Counted from the first letter of the stretch, positions 50,701 to 60,187 are shown. The stretch: 64,000 nt of DNA from Clostridia bacterium (GCA_017429505.1 JAFROW010000013.1:1-64000); one strand, 5' to 3'. The notes: generated from the sequence alone by a model not told the origin. Numbers and translations: made by a program.

Positions 50701-53700
50701 TTATCATATCTTTCCATGTTATTGTTTTATTTGTTTCATTGTATTCTCCACCATTTAAGCTTGATTTTGAAACATCAATTTTGTATGGTAAATTATCTAC
50801 TATTTGTACTGTCGCATTTCCTATATAGTCTTGAACTTGAACATTATATGTAATGTTGTAAATTACCTTTTCATCTTCTTTTACTATATTTTCTGTTCCT
50901 GTTTTTGAAATTGTATTTGTATATTCTGGGGTTTCTAATACATAGTAATATGTTACTTCTTGAACATTTTCTTTATATTTTCCTGTTGCATTTGTTGGCG
51001 TGTATACTTCTGTTTCTTTTCCAACTAACTCTTGTGGCATAATATTTCCATATACATCTTTATTTGTTGCAACTTTGTAGTTTTGAGCTATTCTACTTGA
51101 AGCATTTGAAGTTTCATAATCATCTCCTACTTTTGCTGTTCCATTTGAAGGCAAAATTTCATCTTCTACTACTCCATCAGAATTTGATGGTACTTTATTT
51201 TCTGTTCCTACTATATAGTGATGTACTATTACTCCTGCTGAATCTTTTAATCTGTAGTAATATCTTACTTCTGTATCATCTTCTATTTTACCTTTATAAT
51301 TATCTGATTTATCTATTAGCTCATATTTTGTGTAATCTATTTTGTTTGATTGTTCTGTTGTATAATTTTCATCTTTTTTAAGTCCTTCAGTTATTTCGTC
51401 TTCTACTAATTCACCTGTTTTACTTGGTACATTTTGCTCTGTTCCCTCAAGCAAGTGCTTTATTGTTAAAGTATATGTTTTTTCTTTGTAATAGTAGTCT
51501 ACAACTTGTGTTGTATCTGTATATTTTCCACTTGCGTTTGTTGGGATATATGAATCTTCTAAAAATTGTTGTAATGGTGATTTTCCATAATTTGGGTCAT
51601 TTTGATCTGTAATTTCGGTGTATCCAAGTTCAGCTAATGTTTTTCCAGTTTTGGTAATAACTTGACTTTCACTGGTTAAATTTCCATAAAAATCTTTATT
51701 TGTAACAATTTCATATTCTATATCAAATCTTGGCTCTGTTGTATAACTATCATTAATATTTCCGTTTTTAGTGCTACTATCTGCAACCTTAGTTGTCGTT
51801 ACACCTGTATCTTCTTTCCACAAATAGTGGTTTACTTCTATAGAAGATACTGAATTACTAAATTCTACAACAACATGTTTATCTTCTTTCATTTCAATAA
51901 ATTTGGATAATGTTACTGTTCCATCTGCATTTTCAGAAAAATCTATTTCTTTATCATTTACTGTTATTTTTACTACTTTATATCCACTTTCAGGTACTGC
52001 TTTTATTTCTTTTACACTATTATTATCATATATTACTTCTTCATAAGGTGAATCATCTTGTCCAGATATTGTTCCTCCTGAACCCTTTACTTCTGTTGTG
52101 ATTTTTACTCTTTTCTTTTTGTTTTTTACAACAGCACTCTGAGCTTCTGGAATTTCTGGATCTACAATAGCATTTTTGTAGAATACTATACCAGTATCTC
52201 GGGTTATTCCAGCTATACCATTATCTAATGTTACTATTTCTTTAAATTTATATTTTCTTTCAGCATTATCTGAAATAATTTCTCCATCTAAACTATATGT
52301 GGTTAACTCACCACTATCTGTTGCTCCAACTACGCCATCTTTAGTTTTAGTTACACTATAATAATATTTATTTATACTTTTTTTCCAAATAATGTTTCCG
52401 TCTAAATCTAATTTTACAACACTTTGTAATCCTATTACAATAATTCCATCTTCAATAGTAGTTATATCAAAAAAATTATATGTCATATCTAAATTTTCCC
52501 AAACTAAATTGCCCTCAAAATCAAATTTTACAACTTTTCCATCTCTTCCTACAGCTATTATTCCATCCGCTACTGTCGTTACACCATTGTAATAATATGA
52601 ATTTGGTTTTTTTTCAAAGACAAAATTTCCTTCTAAATCATATTTTACTATGTGTCCTCTATTATCTACCACTACCACACCATCATTCAAACTTGTTATA
52701 TCTTGATATGTATATGTTTTATCAGTATTCTGCCAAATACAATTTCCATTAAAATCATATTTTACAACTTGTCCACCATCGCCAACTGCTACAACACCAT
52801 TCTCTACAAGTGCAACTTTCATATACTTGTACATTTTTTCTGTATTTTTCCATATAATGTTTTTATCAAAATCATATTTTACAACTTGTCCATTATAACT
52901 AACAGCTATTACCCCATCAGATACTTTGACTAATCCTTGGTAATTATAGCTTTTATCTGTGTTTTTCCATATTATTTCGCCATTATAGTTATATTTTATC
53001 AATTGTCCGTTAGAGCTAATTGCTACTATGCCATCTTCAACATTTATCAATCCAACAAAATTACAATTACTTAAAGTTCCATTTTCCCAAACAATATCTC
53101 CATTTAAATTATATTTTACGACTTTACCATTTTCTCCGACGCAAATGATTTCATCATTGATATATATGACTGAATTATAGACATACGAATTCTTTTTTAT
53201 TTCTTTAATAATGTTTCCATCAAAATCATATTTTTCTATTACTCCATTATATCCTGTTGCTAGTATTCCATCTTCTATTTTTACTACATCTTCATATTTA
53301 TAATACTTACTAGTGTTTTCCCATATAATAGTTCCATCTAATCCATATTTTACAACTTTTCCACTATTTCCTACTGCAATTACTCCATCTTCTACTGCAG
53401 TAATAGCATTATAACTATAATCTTTTTCTTTATTTAGCCATACTATATTTCCATCAAAACTATATTTTACTACTTCTCCATTATATGAAGCTACAATAAC
53501 TCCATCATCTGTTACAGCAATATCTTTATAGTAAGAATATTTTTCTATATTCTCCCAAATAACATTACCATCAAAATCATATTTTGCAACTATTCCTTTA
53601 TATCCTACTGCTATTATACCATCTCCAATATTTGCAACTCCATTATATGAGTATGATTTTTCATTATTTATCCAAACTATATTTCCTGCATTATCAAATT

Positions 53701-56700
53701 TTACAACTTTACCATCATATCCAACTCCGATAAATCCATTTGGCACATTTGTTATGTCCATAAATTCATATAATTCTAACTCATTATTTTCCTTGTCAAA
53801 TCTTAACTCAGTTTTTGCAGGTTTGCTTTCACCAATTCCTATACCAGTATATAGAGTTGGTTCTTCATATCCAGGTAGTTGCTTAGTTTCTATGGCTTTA
53901 TATAATCCTTGTCCCAAACTTAATCTTAGTTTTCCATTTTCATCTGTTTTTACATTACTTAAGTCATTTCCATTAACATCTGTTATAGTATTATTATTCA
54001 TATCAGTTATTTTAAATTCAACATCTTTTAATGGTTTATTTGTATCTTCATCAAGTTTTGTAAGAGTAAATATTGGGTTGTTGTCAAGTGTAATATTAAT
54101 TATAGGGTTTGATGGATTAGTGCTATCTATTTCAGCATCGCCTCTTATACTTCCACTTTCAACCTTAAATTCTAATTCATTGCTTGCATTTCTTTCAGCT
54201 TTAAATACGAGTGGTGTTTTGTTTAGAATATATCCTTCTGTTGGTGAAATTTCTGTTAATGTATATTTTGCTTCAATATTCTTTCCATTTACATATTCAT
54301 ATAAATTATTTATCTCTATATTTCCGTTTTCATCTGTTTCATATATTATGTTCTCATTTTTGTCTTCTCCAGTTAGTTTAAATTGTGTTCCTTTTAAAGT
54401 TGTATCTGTATCAGTTTCTTTTTTGGTTATCTTTAATCTATATTCAGGAATTTTTTCATTTTCCAATTCTATATTAAGAGTTGGCAACTCATCTTTCTTT
54501 GTAACACTACTGTTTACTATTCCATCTCCTGATATTTCTATTTCAGAATTGTTATTAACTTTAAATGTTATTGGGTTGTTTGGTAAATAATATCCTGTTG
54601 CTTTTGTTTCTTGTAATGTATATGTTTCATTTAAATATAGTCCACTTGCTAAAAGTTCTCCTTTTGAATCTGTAGATAAAATTGAGTCTTTTTCTTTTCC
54701 TGTTAATTTAAATCTAACACCACTTAGTTTTTGTTCTCCGTTTTTCTTTACAACTTTTAATTTTAGTTTTGGTTCATTTTCTATTTGTAACTTCACTTTA
54801 TATTCTTCATTTGAATTTTTTATAGATTCTGCTGATTTTATCCAATTATACTTGCTTTCTAGATTAGAATATGTTCCATCTTCATTTTTAAATTTAACAT
54901 ATAGTTTATCATCTTCATCTGTATAAGTATATAGTTTTATTTCTTCACTATTTAATACATAGTCATCTGTAGCCCTTATTTCTTTTATAATATATGTTTT
55001 TTCAGCATAAAGACCATTTACAGACAAAATACCATTGGCATTTGTTACTCTTATTTTGCTATCTCCTTTTCCTTCTTCAGTTATAGAGAAAGTTATTCCT
55101 TGAATTTTTTTACTAGTATCTTTTTGATATTTTTCTATTTCTAAATCATATTGCTTTGCTATCATTAATCCTAGCTTATTTGCGGCTGTAAATGTTGAAT
55201 ATTTTCCTGCATCTGTTAATATTGAGAAATATATTCCATGTTCGCTATATGAAACTTCATTATAATTTACACCTTCTGGTAGATTTACTTCATAAGTAAA
55301 TTTGTGACTCTCACCATTTTGTAATTTATATTCTCCAAGATCTATTATATATGTTTTTATATCTTTCCAATTTGTTACTTCTTCAGCTTTTTTCCATTTA
55401 TTGGCTTCATTTGTCAAATCATTTGTTGGCTTTTCTTCTGTTGAATAATAAATTGTTACATAATCTTTTAATTCTTCAGGCACTTTAATTCCTGTATTTG
55501 ACATCCAAGTAGAAAATGTAGATCCCAATTTATTATTTCCAACAATAAATTCGTTGTCTTTAAATGGTATTACACCTTGTATAACTACATCTGTTATTTC
55601 TTGCGCATAACTATTTGTAATGTTTATTTGTATTTCTGCTGTTCTTTGTTGCTTTTCTACTTTTGCAACTCTTGGTGCAATAGTAACATTATTTTCGTTG
55701 TCATACTTTGAAGCAATTTGGTTTGTTAATAGCTCATTAGGCGAAATTAATGAAATATTTGCTGTTGTATAGTTTATTATTTCATTTAAATTTGAATCTC
55801 CATCAACATCATATCCATCATTTTCTTTGAAGTAATATTCGACTGCACTTTCATTAATAGCATATAGCTCAACTTTTTTTGACGTTGTTTTATTTCTTGG
55901 GTCTGGAGTCATATTACAATTTATATTAATCTTATATGTACTTTCTTTTTCATTTTCTGTTAAAATTTTTATAAAATAACAATCATCTTGTTCGTATAAA
56001 TCATAACCTAATACAGATACATCATTATTATCTATTGTTACTGAATTTATATCCATACTTGTTATCTCTTTAGGAAGTTTTACTAGAAAAGTTCCATTTT
56101 TCCATTTTTGTGTATTATATCCTTCATCTAATGCTGTTATTGTAATTACTTGATTTTCAGTTGTTTCTTGCGTAGATATATTAGCTTTTAATATTTCAAT
56201 TTTTGCTATTGATGTTGGTGCCTCATAATTAGCTCTATTAGTTGTAGTACTTAGGTTTGTTCCATAATATCCATTTAAATTGCTTTTAATATATTGAAAT
56301 TTATCAAATACTTCTTTTTCATAGTTTTCGGTTATATATTTATCATCTAATTCTTTTATACTAAACACACTAAATTGTGTATTTTTTTGAGCTGCGCTAG
56401 TTTCAACTCTTATATGTTTTGCAGAATTTTCATAGTAATATGGATTATTCTCATTATATTTATTCCAATTATCTTTATTAAATGTAACTAATAATTCATT
56501 TGTTGTATCATTATATATTTTTACCCAGCCATCTGTGCCAAACATAGCTTCAGCACCAGTTAAATATACTCCAACATTTGAAGTTAAATTTTCCATGCTT
56601 TCAGTCGAACTATCAGTTTTTATAAAAGAATCTGAGACTTGAGTTGCATTGTTTTTAGTCTCTTTCATAATAACAGATTCGTCATTTCCTTGTGAGCCAC

Positions 56701-58021
56701 GCAATATTATCCATCTTACTTTATAATAATCTTTGCTTTCTTCTTCAGAAATATTGTTATATATTTTAAGTGGTTTTTCTTTGGAAATACTATATCTTGC
56801 ATAAGGGCTTGTTGAATATTTACCAACTTTTATGTCAAATCTATATACATAACCTTCAGTTTTTGTCCATCTTGCAACAATAGTTGCTTCTGCAGTATTT
56901 GAAACATATGGGTTTTGGAACTCATCATTTGTATTATTATATCCTTCATAATATGTTTTTACTGGAATCATTAGTTCTATAACTTCGTCTTCCATGTTGT
57001 CATAGGCTTCTTTTGGATATATAACACTTACCATATAAGAATTAAGTTTTGAAGATGTATATTCTATGGCACTTGCTTTAGTTGTTACTACACCATTTTC
57101 ATTTAATATTGCTTCTCTTTTTGCTGTAAAATGTCCTGTTTCTTGGTCATAATCAAATGTAACATTCTCTCCAGTTATTTTTACAGATATCGGTTTATAT
57201 CCATTTAGCTCTGGTATTGTTCCTTCAATATTTGAAGATTTTAAAATTAATTCATTGTCGGTTTCTTGTGTTCTTATTTCAAAATCTAATTTAACATTTT
57301 CACCATTTAAAAGTTGATCCATACTATCTACATTTTCATTAATATTAGTCGTGTAAATCTTGGCTGTAGTAGTACCATACCAATCTACAGTACAATTTAT
57401 TGTTTTATTTATTTTAGTTTCTGTTCCATCATCTGCAACATGAGTTCCTGTAAGTGTTACGCTATTTATTTTGCTATATTTAGTCGTGTCATTTCCAATA
57501 TTAGCTTTTACAATACCTGTTATTAATTTTTGATTTCCATTTTGTATATCTTTTAGTTTAATTGTTTTGGTATTTTCAGATATGTAATTCTGTGCAATTA
57601 TTTGATCTCTTACAAGTGTAGTTGCAAGATTAAAGTTACTTGAATTTATTGTAATTACTCCATCTTTAAAATGACCATTATTTATTACTTTAAGGTCCAT
57701 GTATAGTGTGTCTTGTTTTCCTATTTCATTACATGTTCCTCTAATTGAATCTGCTTTTCCATCTCCATCTAAGTCTTTTAGGAAGAATGCATCAAATAAA
57801 ACATAATCAGAATTTGTTTTCTCATCTCCAGCCTGAACTACATCATATTCTTTAGACCTTGCAATTTCTGGTGTTATTTTAAAGCTCTCATTTTTATTAT
57901 TCTTTTTAGTTATATAAATAGCTAAAAAAGCAACAATAATGACAAAAAAAACAGCCAATATCTTCTTTATATTTACTGTTCTTTTTCTATTTTTTTTACT
58001 ATTTGATTTACTATTTTTCAT
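47723..58021 (-). CDS. Giant LPxTG-anchored adhesin with propeller, MucBP-like and Cna-B repeats
   Basis: A 3,432-residue cell-wall protein. ATG 58021 has GAAGGAG 10 bases upstream and is preferred over 58069. Layout: signal anchor at about 12-35 (KKILAVFFVIIVAFLAIYIT); beta-rich region (40-970); four SpaA-like domains (about 990-1410); 13 repeats of about 39 residues with DGVIAVG and VVKYDFDGNIIWEN (about 1425-1930); an InlB/flagellin-like repeat; MucBP-like repeats with VTYYY (about 2000-2300); an isopeptide-type domain; about seven Cna-B domains with KVWDDDENVAEKRP (about 2400-3300); a final SpaA-like domain; and LPLTGG, a hydrophobic helix and KKKR at the end. It is attached to the wall by the neighbouring sortase and likely mediates adhesion. 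Confidence 0.92.
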   Translation of the reverse strand: MKNSKSNSKKNRKRTVNIKKILAVFFVIIVAFLAIYITKKNNKNESFKITPEIARSKEYDVVQAGDEKTNSDYVLFDAFFLKDLDGDGKADSIRGTCNEIGKQDTLYMDLKVINNGHFKDGVITINSSNFNLATTLVRDQIIAQNYISENTKTIKLKDIQNGNQKLITGIVKANIGNDTTKYSKINSVTLTGTHVADDGTETKINKTINCTVDWYGTTTAKIYTTNINENVDSMDQLLNGENVKLDFEIRTQETDNELILKSSNIEGTIPELNGYKPISVKITGENVTFDYDQETGHFTAKREAILNENGVVTTKASAIEYTSSKLNSYMVSVIYPKEAYDNMEDEVIELMIPVKTYYEGYNNTNDEFQNPYVSNTAEATIVARWTKTEGYVYRFDIKVGKYSTSPYARYSISKEKPLKIYNNISEEESKDYYKVRWIILRGSQGNDESVIMKETKNNATQVSDSFIKTDSSTESMENLTSNVGVYLTGAEAMFGTDGWVKIYNDTTNELLVTFNKDNWNKYNENNPYYYENSAKHIRVETSAAQKNTQFSVFSIKELDDKYITENYEKEVFDKFQYIKSNLNGYYGTNLSTTTNRANYEAPTSIAKIEILKANISTQETTENQVITITALDEGYNTQKWKNGTFLVKLPKEITSMDINSVTIDNNDVSVLGYDLYEQDDCYFIKILTENEKESTYKININCNMTPDPRNKTTSKKVELYAINESAVEYYFKENDGYDVDGDSNLNEIINYTTANISLISPNELLTNQIASKYDNENNVTIAPRVAKVEKQQRTAEIQINITNSYAQEITDVVIQGVIPFKDNEFIVGNNKLGSTFSTWMSNTGIKVPEELKDYVTIYYSTEEKPTNDLTNEANKWKKAEEVTNWKDIKTYIIDLGEYKLQNGESHKFTYEVNLPEGVNYNEVSYSEHGIYFSILTDAGKYSTFTAANKLGLMIAKQYDLEIEKYQKDTSKKIQGITFSITEEGKGDSKIRVTNANGILSVNGLYAEKTYIIKEIRATDDYVLNSEEIKLYTYTDEDDKLYVKFKNEDGTYSNLESKYNWIKSAESIKNSNEEYKVKLQIENEPKLKLKVVKKNGEQKLSGVRFKLTGKEKDSILSTDSKGELLASGLYLNETYTLQETKATGYYLPNNPITFKVNNNSEIEISGDGIVNSSVTKKDELPTLNIELENEKIPEYRLKITKKETDTDTTLKGTQFKLTGEDKNENIIYETDENGNIEINNLYEYVNGKNIEAKYTLTEISPTEGYILNKTPLVFKAERNASNELEFKVESGSIRGDAEIDSTNPSNPIINITLDNNPIFTLTKLDEDTNKPLKDVEFKITDMNNNTITDVNGNDLSNVKTDENGKLRLSLGQGLYKAIETKQLPGYEEPTLYTGIGIGESKPAKTELRFDKENNELELYEFMDITNVPNGFIGVGYDGKVVKFDNAGNIVWINNEKSYSYNGVANIGDGIIAVGYKGIVAKYDFDGNVIWENIEKYSYYKDIAVTDDGVIVASYNGEVVKYSFDGNIVWLNKEKDYSYNAITAVEDGVIAVGNSGKVVKYGLDGTIIWENTSKYYKYEDVVKIEDGILATGYNGVIEKYDFDGNIIKEIKKNSYVYNSVIYINDEIICVGENGKVVKYNLNGDIVWENGTLSNCNFVGLINVEDGIVAISSNGQLIKYNYNGEIIWKNTDKSYNYQGLVKVSDGVIAVSYNGQVVKYDFDKNIIWKNTEKMYKYMKVALVENGVVAVGDGGQVVKYDFNGNCIWQNTDKTYTYQDITSLNDGVVVVDNRGHIVKYDLEGNFVFEKKPNSYYYNGVTTVADGIIAVGRDGKVVKFDFEGNLVWENLDMTYNFFDITTIEDGIIVIGLQSVVKLDLDGNIIWKKSINKYYYSVTKTKDGVVGATDSGELTTYSLDGEIISDNAERKYKFKEIVTLDNGIAGITRDTGIVFYKNAIVDPEIPEAQSAVVKNKKKRVKITTEVKGSGGTISGQDDSPYEEVIYDNNSVKEIKAVPESGYKVVKITVNDKEIDFSENADGTVTLSKFIEMKEDKHVVVEFSNSVSSIEVNHYLWKEDTGVTTTKVADSSTKNGNINDSYTTEPRFDIEYEIVTNKDFYGNLTSESQVITKTGKTLAELGYTEITDQNDPNYGKSPLQQFLEDSYIPTNASGKYTDTTQVVDYYYKEKTYTLTIKHLLEGTEQNVPSKTGELVEDEITEGLKKDENYTTEQSNKIDYTKYELIDKSDNYKGKIEDDTEVRYYYRLKDSAGVIVHHYIVGTENKVPSNSDGVVEDEILPSNGTAKVGDDYETSNASSRIAQNYKVATNKDVYGNIMPQELVGKETEVYTPTNATGKYKENVQEVTYYYVLETPEYTNTISKTGTENIVKEDEKVIYNITYNVQVQDYIGNATVQIVDNLPYKIDVSKSSLNGGEYNETNKTITWKDMIRNIDTYNNPSSGNIAISKAISVVYKNLDYSKNVMTNRVSGSTKLLSSNVTTDVVQAEANTNYHFYRDITLNKVWQDNDDSLGLRPESINVTLKATIEGENSTQVEYSIPNTIQKNVTLKNTTGETNGENWTYKWQNLDKYSSEGKLINYTIEENLEGNLANVYSGTLEEQNNVFTLTNKYEEPTEKIDLIVNKIWEDNNNENEKRPSEIKIVVSKPKATGEGVDKVQEYLLNTATETSHTFTNLLKYDEKGNKINYVVEEDEVNENDLQFYNSLIGNIEEKEIGGKQVYETTITNSFQVSDEKVNVVVTKEWEDINNENEKRPDKIKIVVSKPKTTGEGVDIVEEYTLNTATETSHTFENLTKYNEKGNEITYTITEEEVNEGDLKFYTKQIEEDSKNNFKITNTFTVPGEQISITAKKVWDDDENVAEKRPASVTIKLMNGSQEVATDIANLENNWQVTFSNLAKYDSKGKEIDYKVKEQETNQNDLHFYKSSVITGNKEDGFEIKNTFEVPDDKIQIPVTKTWNDENKDRIEKVVLVLEGNGKTYTQTITSSNKFSSNSNIWNYTFKNLPKYDSNGNEITYKLSEKEANKGDLNKYITTIDGYNATNTLIVKDTKIEKEGTEKITSLDDKIVYSLKYTISLNEEYKDEAKITIIDTLPYEIDTSKEYNLDGGVYDSKKKTITWTSPYNNEMAITKNISLVYKNIDVSKTKITNNVKGIFELENGYKEEKTASFDTKTDFTTSVEVNKVWVGDSKTNSDGTLTISSSRPNKATIELNTLNENNKLTQIDKKDLTSNNNWQITFKNLPKYDAKTGKEIIYKVTENNVPKGYYNSIKQENNVFTITNSKYGSIKITKVDSGDTSKKLGGAEFKLEKLKEVNGKMEIDKSFATKTATTSSKEAILGKLEFKNLEYGIYKLTETKAPEGYSLSKNSTQIEITPEKTDYVGELSNKEKTTLPLTGGTGRNILIAVGVFFLILLFMIKKKRIYVIRN
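49627..50092 (-). repeat. Recent duplication of a Cna-B unit
   Basis: The segments 49627-49740 and 49979-50092 inside the adhesin gene are near-identical over about 115 bases, 352 bases apart. They encode the Cna-B phrases with TGEGVD and NTATETSHTF. This points to recent duplication of one domain. Confidence 0.7.
52200..53745 (-). repeat. Array of 13 propeller-type repeats in the adhesin gene
   Basis: About 13 coding repeats of 117 to 120 bases, each with the core D-G-[IV]-[IV]-A-V-G, VVKYDF-x-G-N-IIW and an aromatic S-Y-x-Y. A fourteenth, shorter unit ends the array. Repeats are diverged at the DNA level, so the array is old rather than freshly amplified. Two seven-bladed propellers would need 14 units. 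Confidence 0.7.
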
Positions 58022-58085
58022 CTCTATCTTCTCCTTCGAATTTGTTAATTTATCTTTAATTATTTTCATTCCTTCTTCAATTTTT

Positions 58086-58114
58086 ATTTAATCATACCTG
58101 TCGATTTTTGTCAA
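58086..58114 (-). promoter_or_regulatory. Promoter of the adhesin gene
   Basis: On the minus strand, TTGACA (58114-58109), 17 bases, TTAAAT (58091-58086). It lies 65 bases before the chosen ATG at 58021. Confidence 0.6.
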
Positions 58115-58242
58115 TAATTTTGCTAAGATTTTTTTAGGTATTTTTTGCTATTTTTTTATTATTGCAAGACTAAGATTTGTTATATTTGATAAAGTTTATA
58201 TAAACTATTAGTAATAAAACATGTGTTCTTCTAAAATAGACT

Positions 58243-58283
58243 AAAGCTGTAAATTATAATTACTTTTATAATTTACAGCTTTT
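58243..58283. terminator. Long perfect hairpin between adhesin and alarmone synthetase genes
   Basis: A 17-bp perfect stem (58243-58259 with 58266-58282), AAAGCTGTAAATTATAA against its inverse, with loop TTACTT. The best T-rich tail follows on the plus strand; on the minus strand it ends the synthetase mRNA 46 bases after its stop. Confidence 0.75.
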
Positions 58284-58328
58284 CTTTTAAATATAATAGT
58301 ACAATAAAATTCCCATTATCCTTAAAAC

Positions 58329-58979
58329 TTATGTTTCTTCTTCATATTTTTTATGTATCTTCATAATTTCGTTATCCATTTTATTAATTATTTTTGCATA
58401 TTTAACCATTTTTTTAGAGTCAGTTTTAGACAACTTATTTTTAGCCTTGTATTTTAATTTATGTTCTGTGCTTGACCAAAAATCCATGGCCATCGTTTTT
58501 ATTTGAATCTCTGTTTTAACATTTGCAAATGCATCTCCAATATTTACTGGAGTTTGTGCTATTATATGATATCCTGAATAACCACTTTTTTTAGGTTTTG
58601 TAATGTAGTCTTTCTTTTGCAAAATCTCTAAATTAGGATTTTCTTCTATAATTTTAACTACTTTAAATACATCATTTTTAAATGGACAAACGACCCTTAT
58701 TCCTGCAATGTCATCAACATTTTCTATAAGATTTTTGTAGTTTAAATCATATTGCTTTCTTTTCATTTTTTTAATAATACTATCTGGAGTTTTTACTCTA
58801 CAATTAATGTTGTTTATTACATCATATTGATAAAAATTGCTTAAATTGTTTTTCATATTTTCTAAATTATCTTTTACTTGAATCATAGCCATCTCATAAA
58901 TACGCATTATCTTTTGAAATTCCTGCTCTTTAACATTTATCGGGACTAATTGATTAGAAGCAAGTGTTGGTACTTCCAT
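58329..58979 (-). CDS. Small alarmone synthetase, RelP/RelQ type
   Basis: A 216-residue protein with a RelA/SpoT synthetase domain only, no hydrolase or TGS domain. VDDIAGIRVVCPFKNDVFKV, KPKKSGYSGYHI and EIQIKTMAMDFWSSTEHKL show the GTP/ATP-binding and catalytic residues, including Glu in EIQIKT. It makes (p)ppGpp from GTP or GDP and ATP. An N-terminal helix and C-terminal coiled part fit the tetrameric RelQ/RelP form. GGAGGG precedes the ATG, and a promoter overlaps that of the divergent Xer gene. Confidence 0.88.
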   Translation of the reverse strand: MEVPTLASNQLVPINVKEQEFQKIMRIYEMAMIQVKDNLENMKNNLSNFYQYDVINNINCRVKTPDSIIKKMKRKQYDLNYKNLIENVDDIAGIRVVCPFKNDVFKVVKIIEENPNLEILQKKDYITKPKKSGYSGYHIIAQTPVNIGDAFANVKTEIQIKTMAMDFWSSTEHKLKYKAKNKLSKTDSKKMVKYAKIINKMDNEIMKIHKKYEEET

Positions 58980-59070
58980 AGCGATCCCTCCTCAAATTTT
59001 ATTTTATTAATATATTGTAATGCTATGATGATTATATTATGTTTTTTTAGTGAAATATTTTTCTATTTGG

Positions 59071-59099
59071 ATTATATCATATTGCAATTTTTTTTGCAA
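59071..59099 (-). promoter_or_regulatory. Promoter of the alarmone synthetase, overlapping a divergent promoter
   Basis: On the minus strand, TTGCAA (59099-59094), 17 bases, TATAAT (59076-59071). The ATG is about 90 bases downstream at 58979. The -35 box of the plus-strand promoter lies inside this one. Confidence 0.65.
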
Positions 59100-59110
59100 T
59101 AAGTTATAAT
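59082..59110 (+). promoter_or_regulatory. Promoter of the chromosomal Xer gene
   Basis: TTGCAA (59082-59087), 17 bases, TATAAT (59105-59110), 24 bases before ATG 59134. It overlaps the minus-strand promoter of the alarmone synthetase, so polymerases may exclude each other. Confidence 0.7.
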
Positions 59111-59133
59111 TTATTTTGAAAGGACTGATAACT

Positions 59134-60105
59134 ATGATACAAGAAGCGGAAAATCCTCCATATTTAAACGATTTTTTAGATTACATGATAACAATTCAAA
59201 ATAAATCAAAAAACACAGTAAAAGAATATAATTATGATTTAGCAACATTTTTAAGATTTTTAAAGATGCATTATAAATTAACAAATGAAGATGATTTAAA
59301 AATGATAGAATTTGATGATGTAACAATAGATACATTAAAAAAAGTAAAACTTGAAGATTTGCATGCTTTTTTAGGATATCTTACAAAAAACTATAATAGC
59401 AAAGCAACTACACGTTCTCGTAAAGTTTCTAGTTTAAGAATATTTTTTAATTATCTCTGTCAAAAAAATTTACTTGAAATAAATCCAACACAAAATTTGG
59501 AAACTCCAAAAATCGGAAAAAGATTACCAAGATATTTAACTTTAGATGATAGCAGAAAATTACTAGATGTCGCTTCAAATGAAGATAATAGAAATAATGA
59601 AAGAAATTATGCTATTACTACCCTATTTTTAAATTGTGGTATGCGTTTATCTGAACTTGTTGGAATAAATTTAACTGATATTGTTTGGGATGAATGTCAA
59701 CTAAATGTAATTGGAAAAGGAAATAAAGAAAGAACTATTTATTTAAATAAAGCTTGTGTTAAGGCTTTAGAAGAGTATATAAGAGTAAGGCCAAAAACTC
59801 ATTTAACAGCAGATGCAGAAAAAGCCTTATTCTTAAGTGAAAGAAAACAACGTATTTCTCGCAGAATGGTTCAAGAAATTATTTATTCAGAGCTAAGACA
59901 AGCTGGACTTGATACTTCCAAATATTCTGTACACAAATTAAGACATACTGCTGCAACTCTTATGTACCAATATGGACAAGTCGATATTCGTGCTTTGCAA
60001 GAACTTTTGGGTCATGAAAGTATTTCTACTACAGAAATTTATACTCATGTAAGTAATAATCAGGTTAGAGATGCAGTTGAAAGAAATCCGTTGGCGAATC
60101 TTTAA
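59134..60105 (+). CDS. Chromosomal Xer-type tyrosine recombinase
   Basis: A 323-residue recombinase starting MIQEAENPPYLNDFLDYM. ATG 59134 follows AAAGGA by 9 bases; the TTG at 59116 precedes that site. It has an N-terminal SAM-like domain and a catalytic domain with CGMRLSEL (Arg), KGNKER (Lys), HKLRHTAATL (His-x-x-Arg), LGHESIS and TEIYTH (Tyr). It probably resolves chromosome dimers as XerC, XerD or a single XerS-like enzyme; which one cannot be settled here. The prophage integrase at 32130 matches it throughout. It is convergent with PepF behind a shared terminator. Confidence 0.88.
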   Translation: MIQEAENPPYLNDFLDYMITIQNKSKNTVKEYNYDLATFLRFLKMHYKLTNEDDLKMIEFDDVTIDTLKKVKLEDLHAFLGYLTKNYNSKATTRSRKVSSLRIFFNYLCQKNLLEINPTQNLETPKIGKRLPRYLTLDDSRKLLDVASNEDNRNNERNYAITTLFLNCGMRLSELVGINLTDIVWDECQLNVIGKGNKERTIYLNKACVKALEEYIRVRPKTHLTADAEKALFLSERKQRISRRMVQEIIYSELRQAGLDTSKYSVHKLRHTAATLMYQYGQVDIRALQELLGHESISTTEIYTHVSNNQVRDAVERNPLANL

Positions 60106-60138
60106 ATAAAATAGTTGAACTTTTAGCCAATAGGTACG

Positions 60139-60171
60139 GGGCAATTTGACACATTTTCTTTCAAATTGCCC
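60139..60171. terminator. Bidirectional hairpin between Xer and PepF genes
   Basis: GGGCAATTTGA (60139-60149) pairs perfectly with TCAAATTGCCC (60161-60171). A T-rich CTCCTTTT follows on the plus strand. It separates convergent genes. Confidence 0.7.
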
Positions 60172-60187
60172 ACTCCTTTTGGGCTGC

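Noticed and set aside
53754..54590. Plus-strand ORF of 278 codons inside the adhesin gene
   Set aside because: It is the antisense of repeated coding sequence, rich in Ser, Phe and Leu, with no ribosome binding site; a shadow frame.
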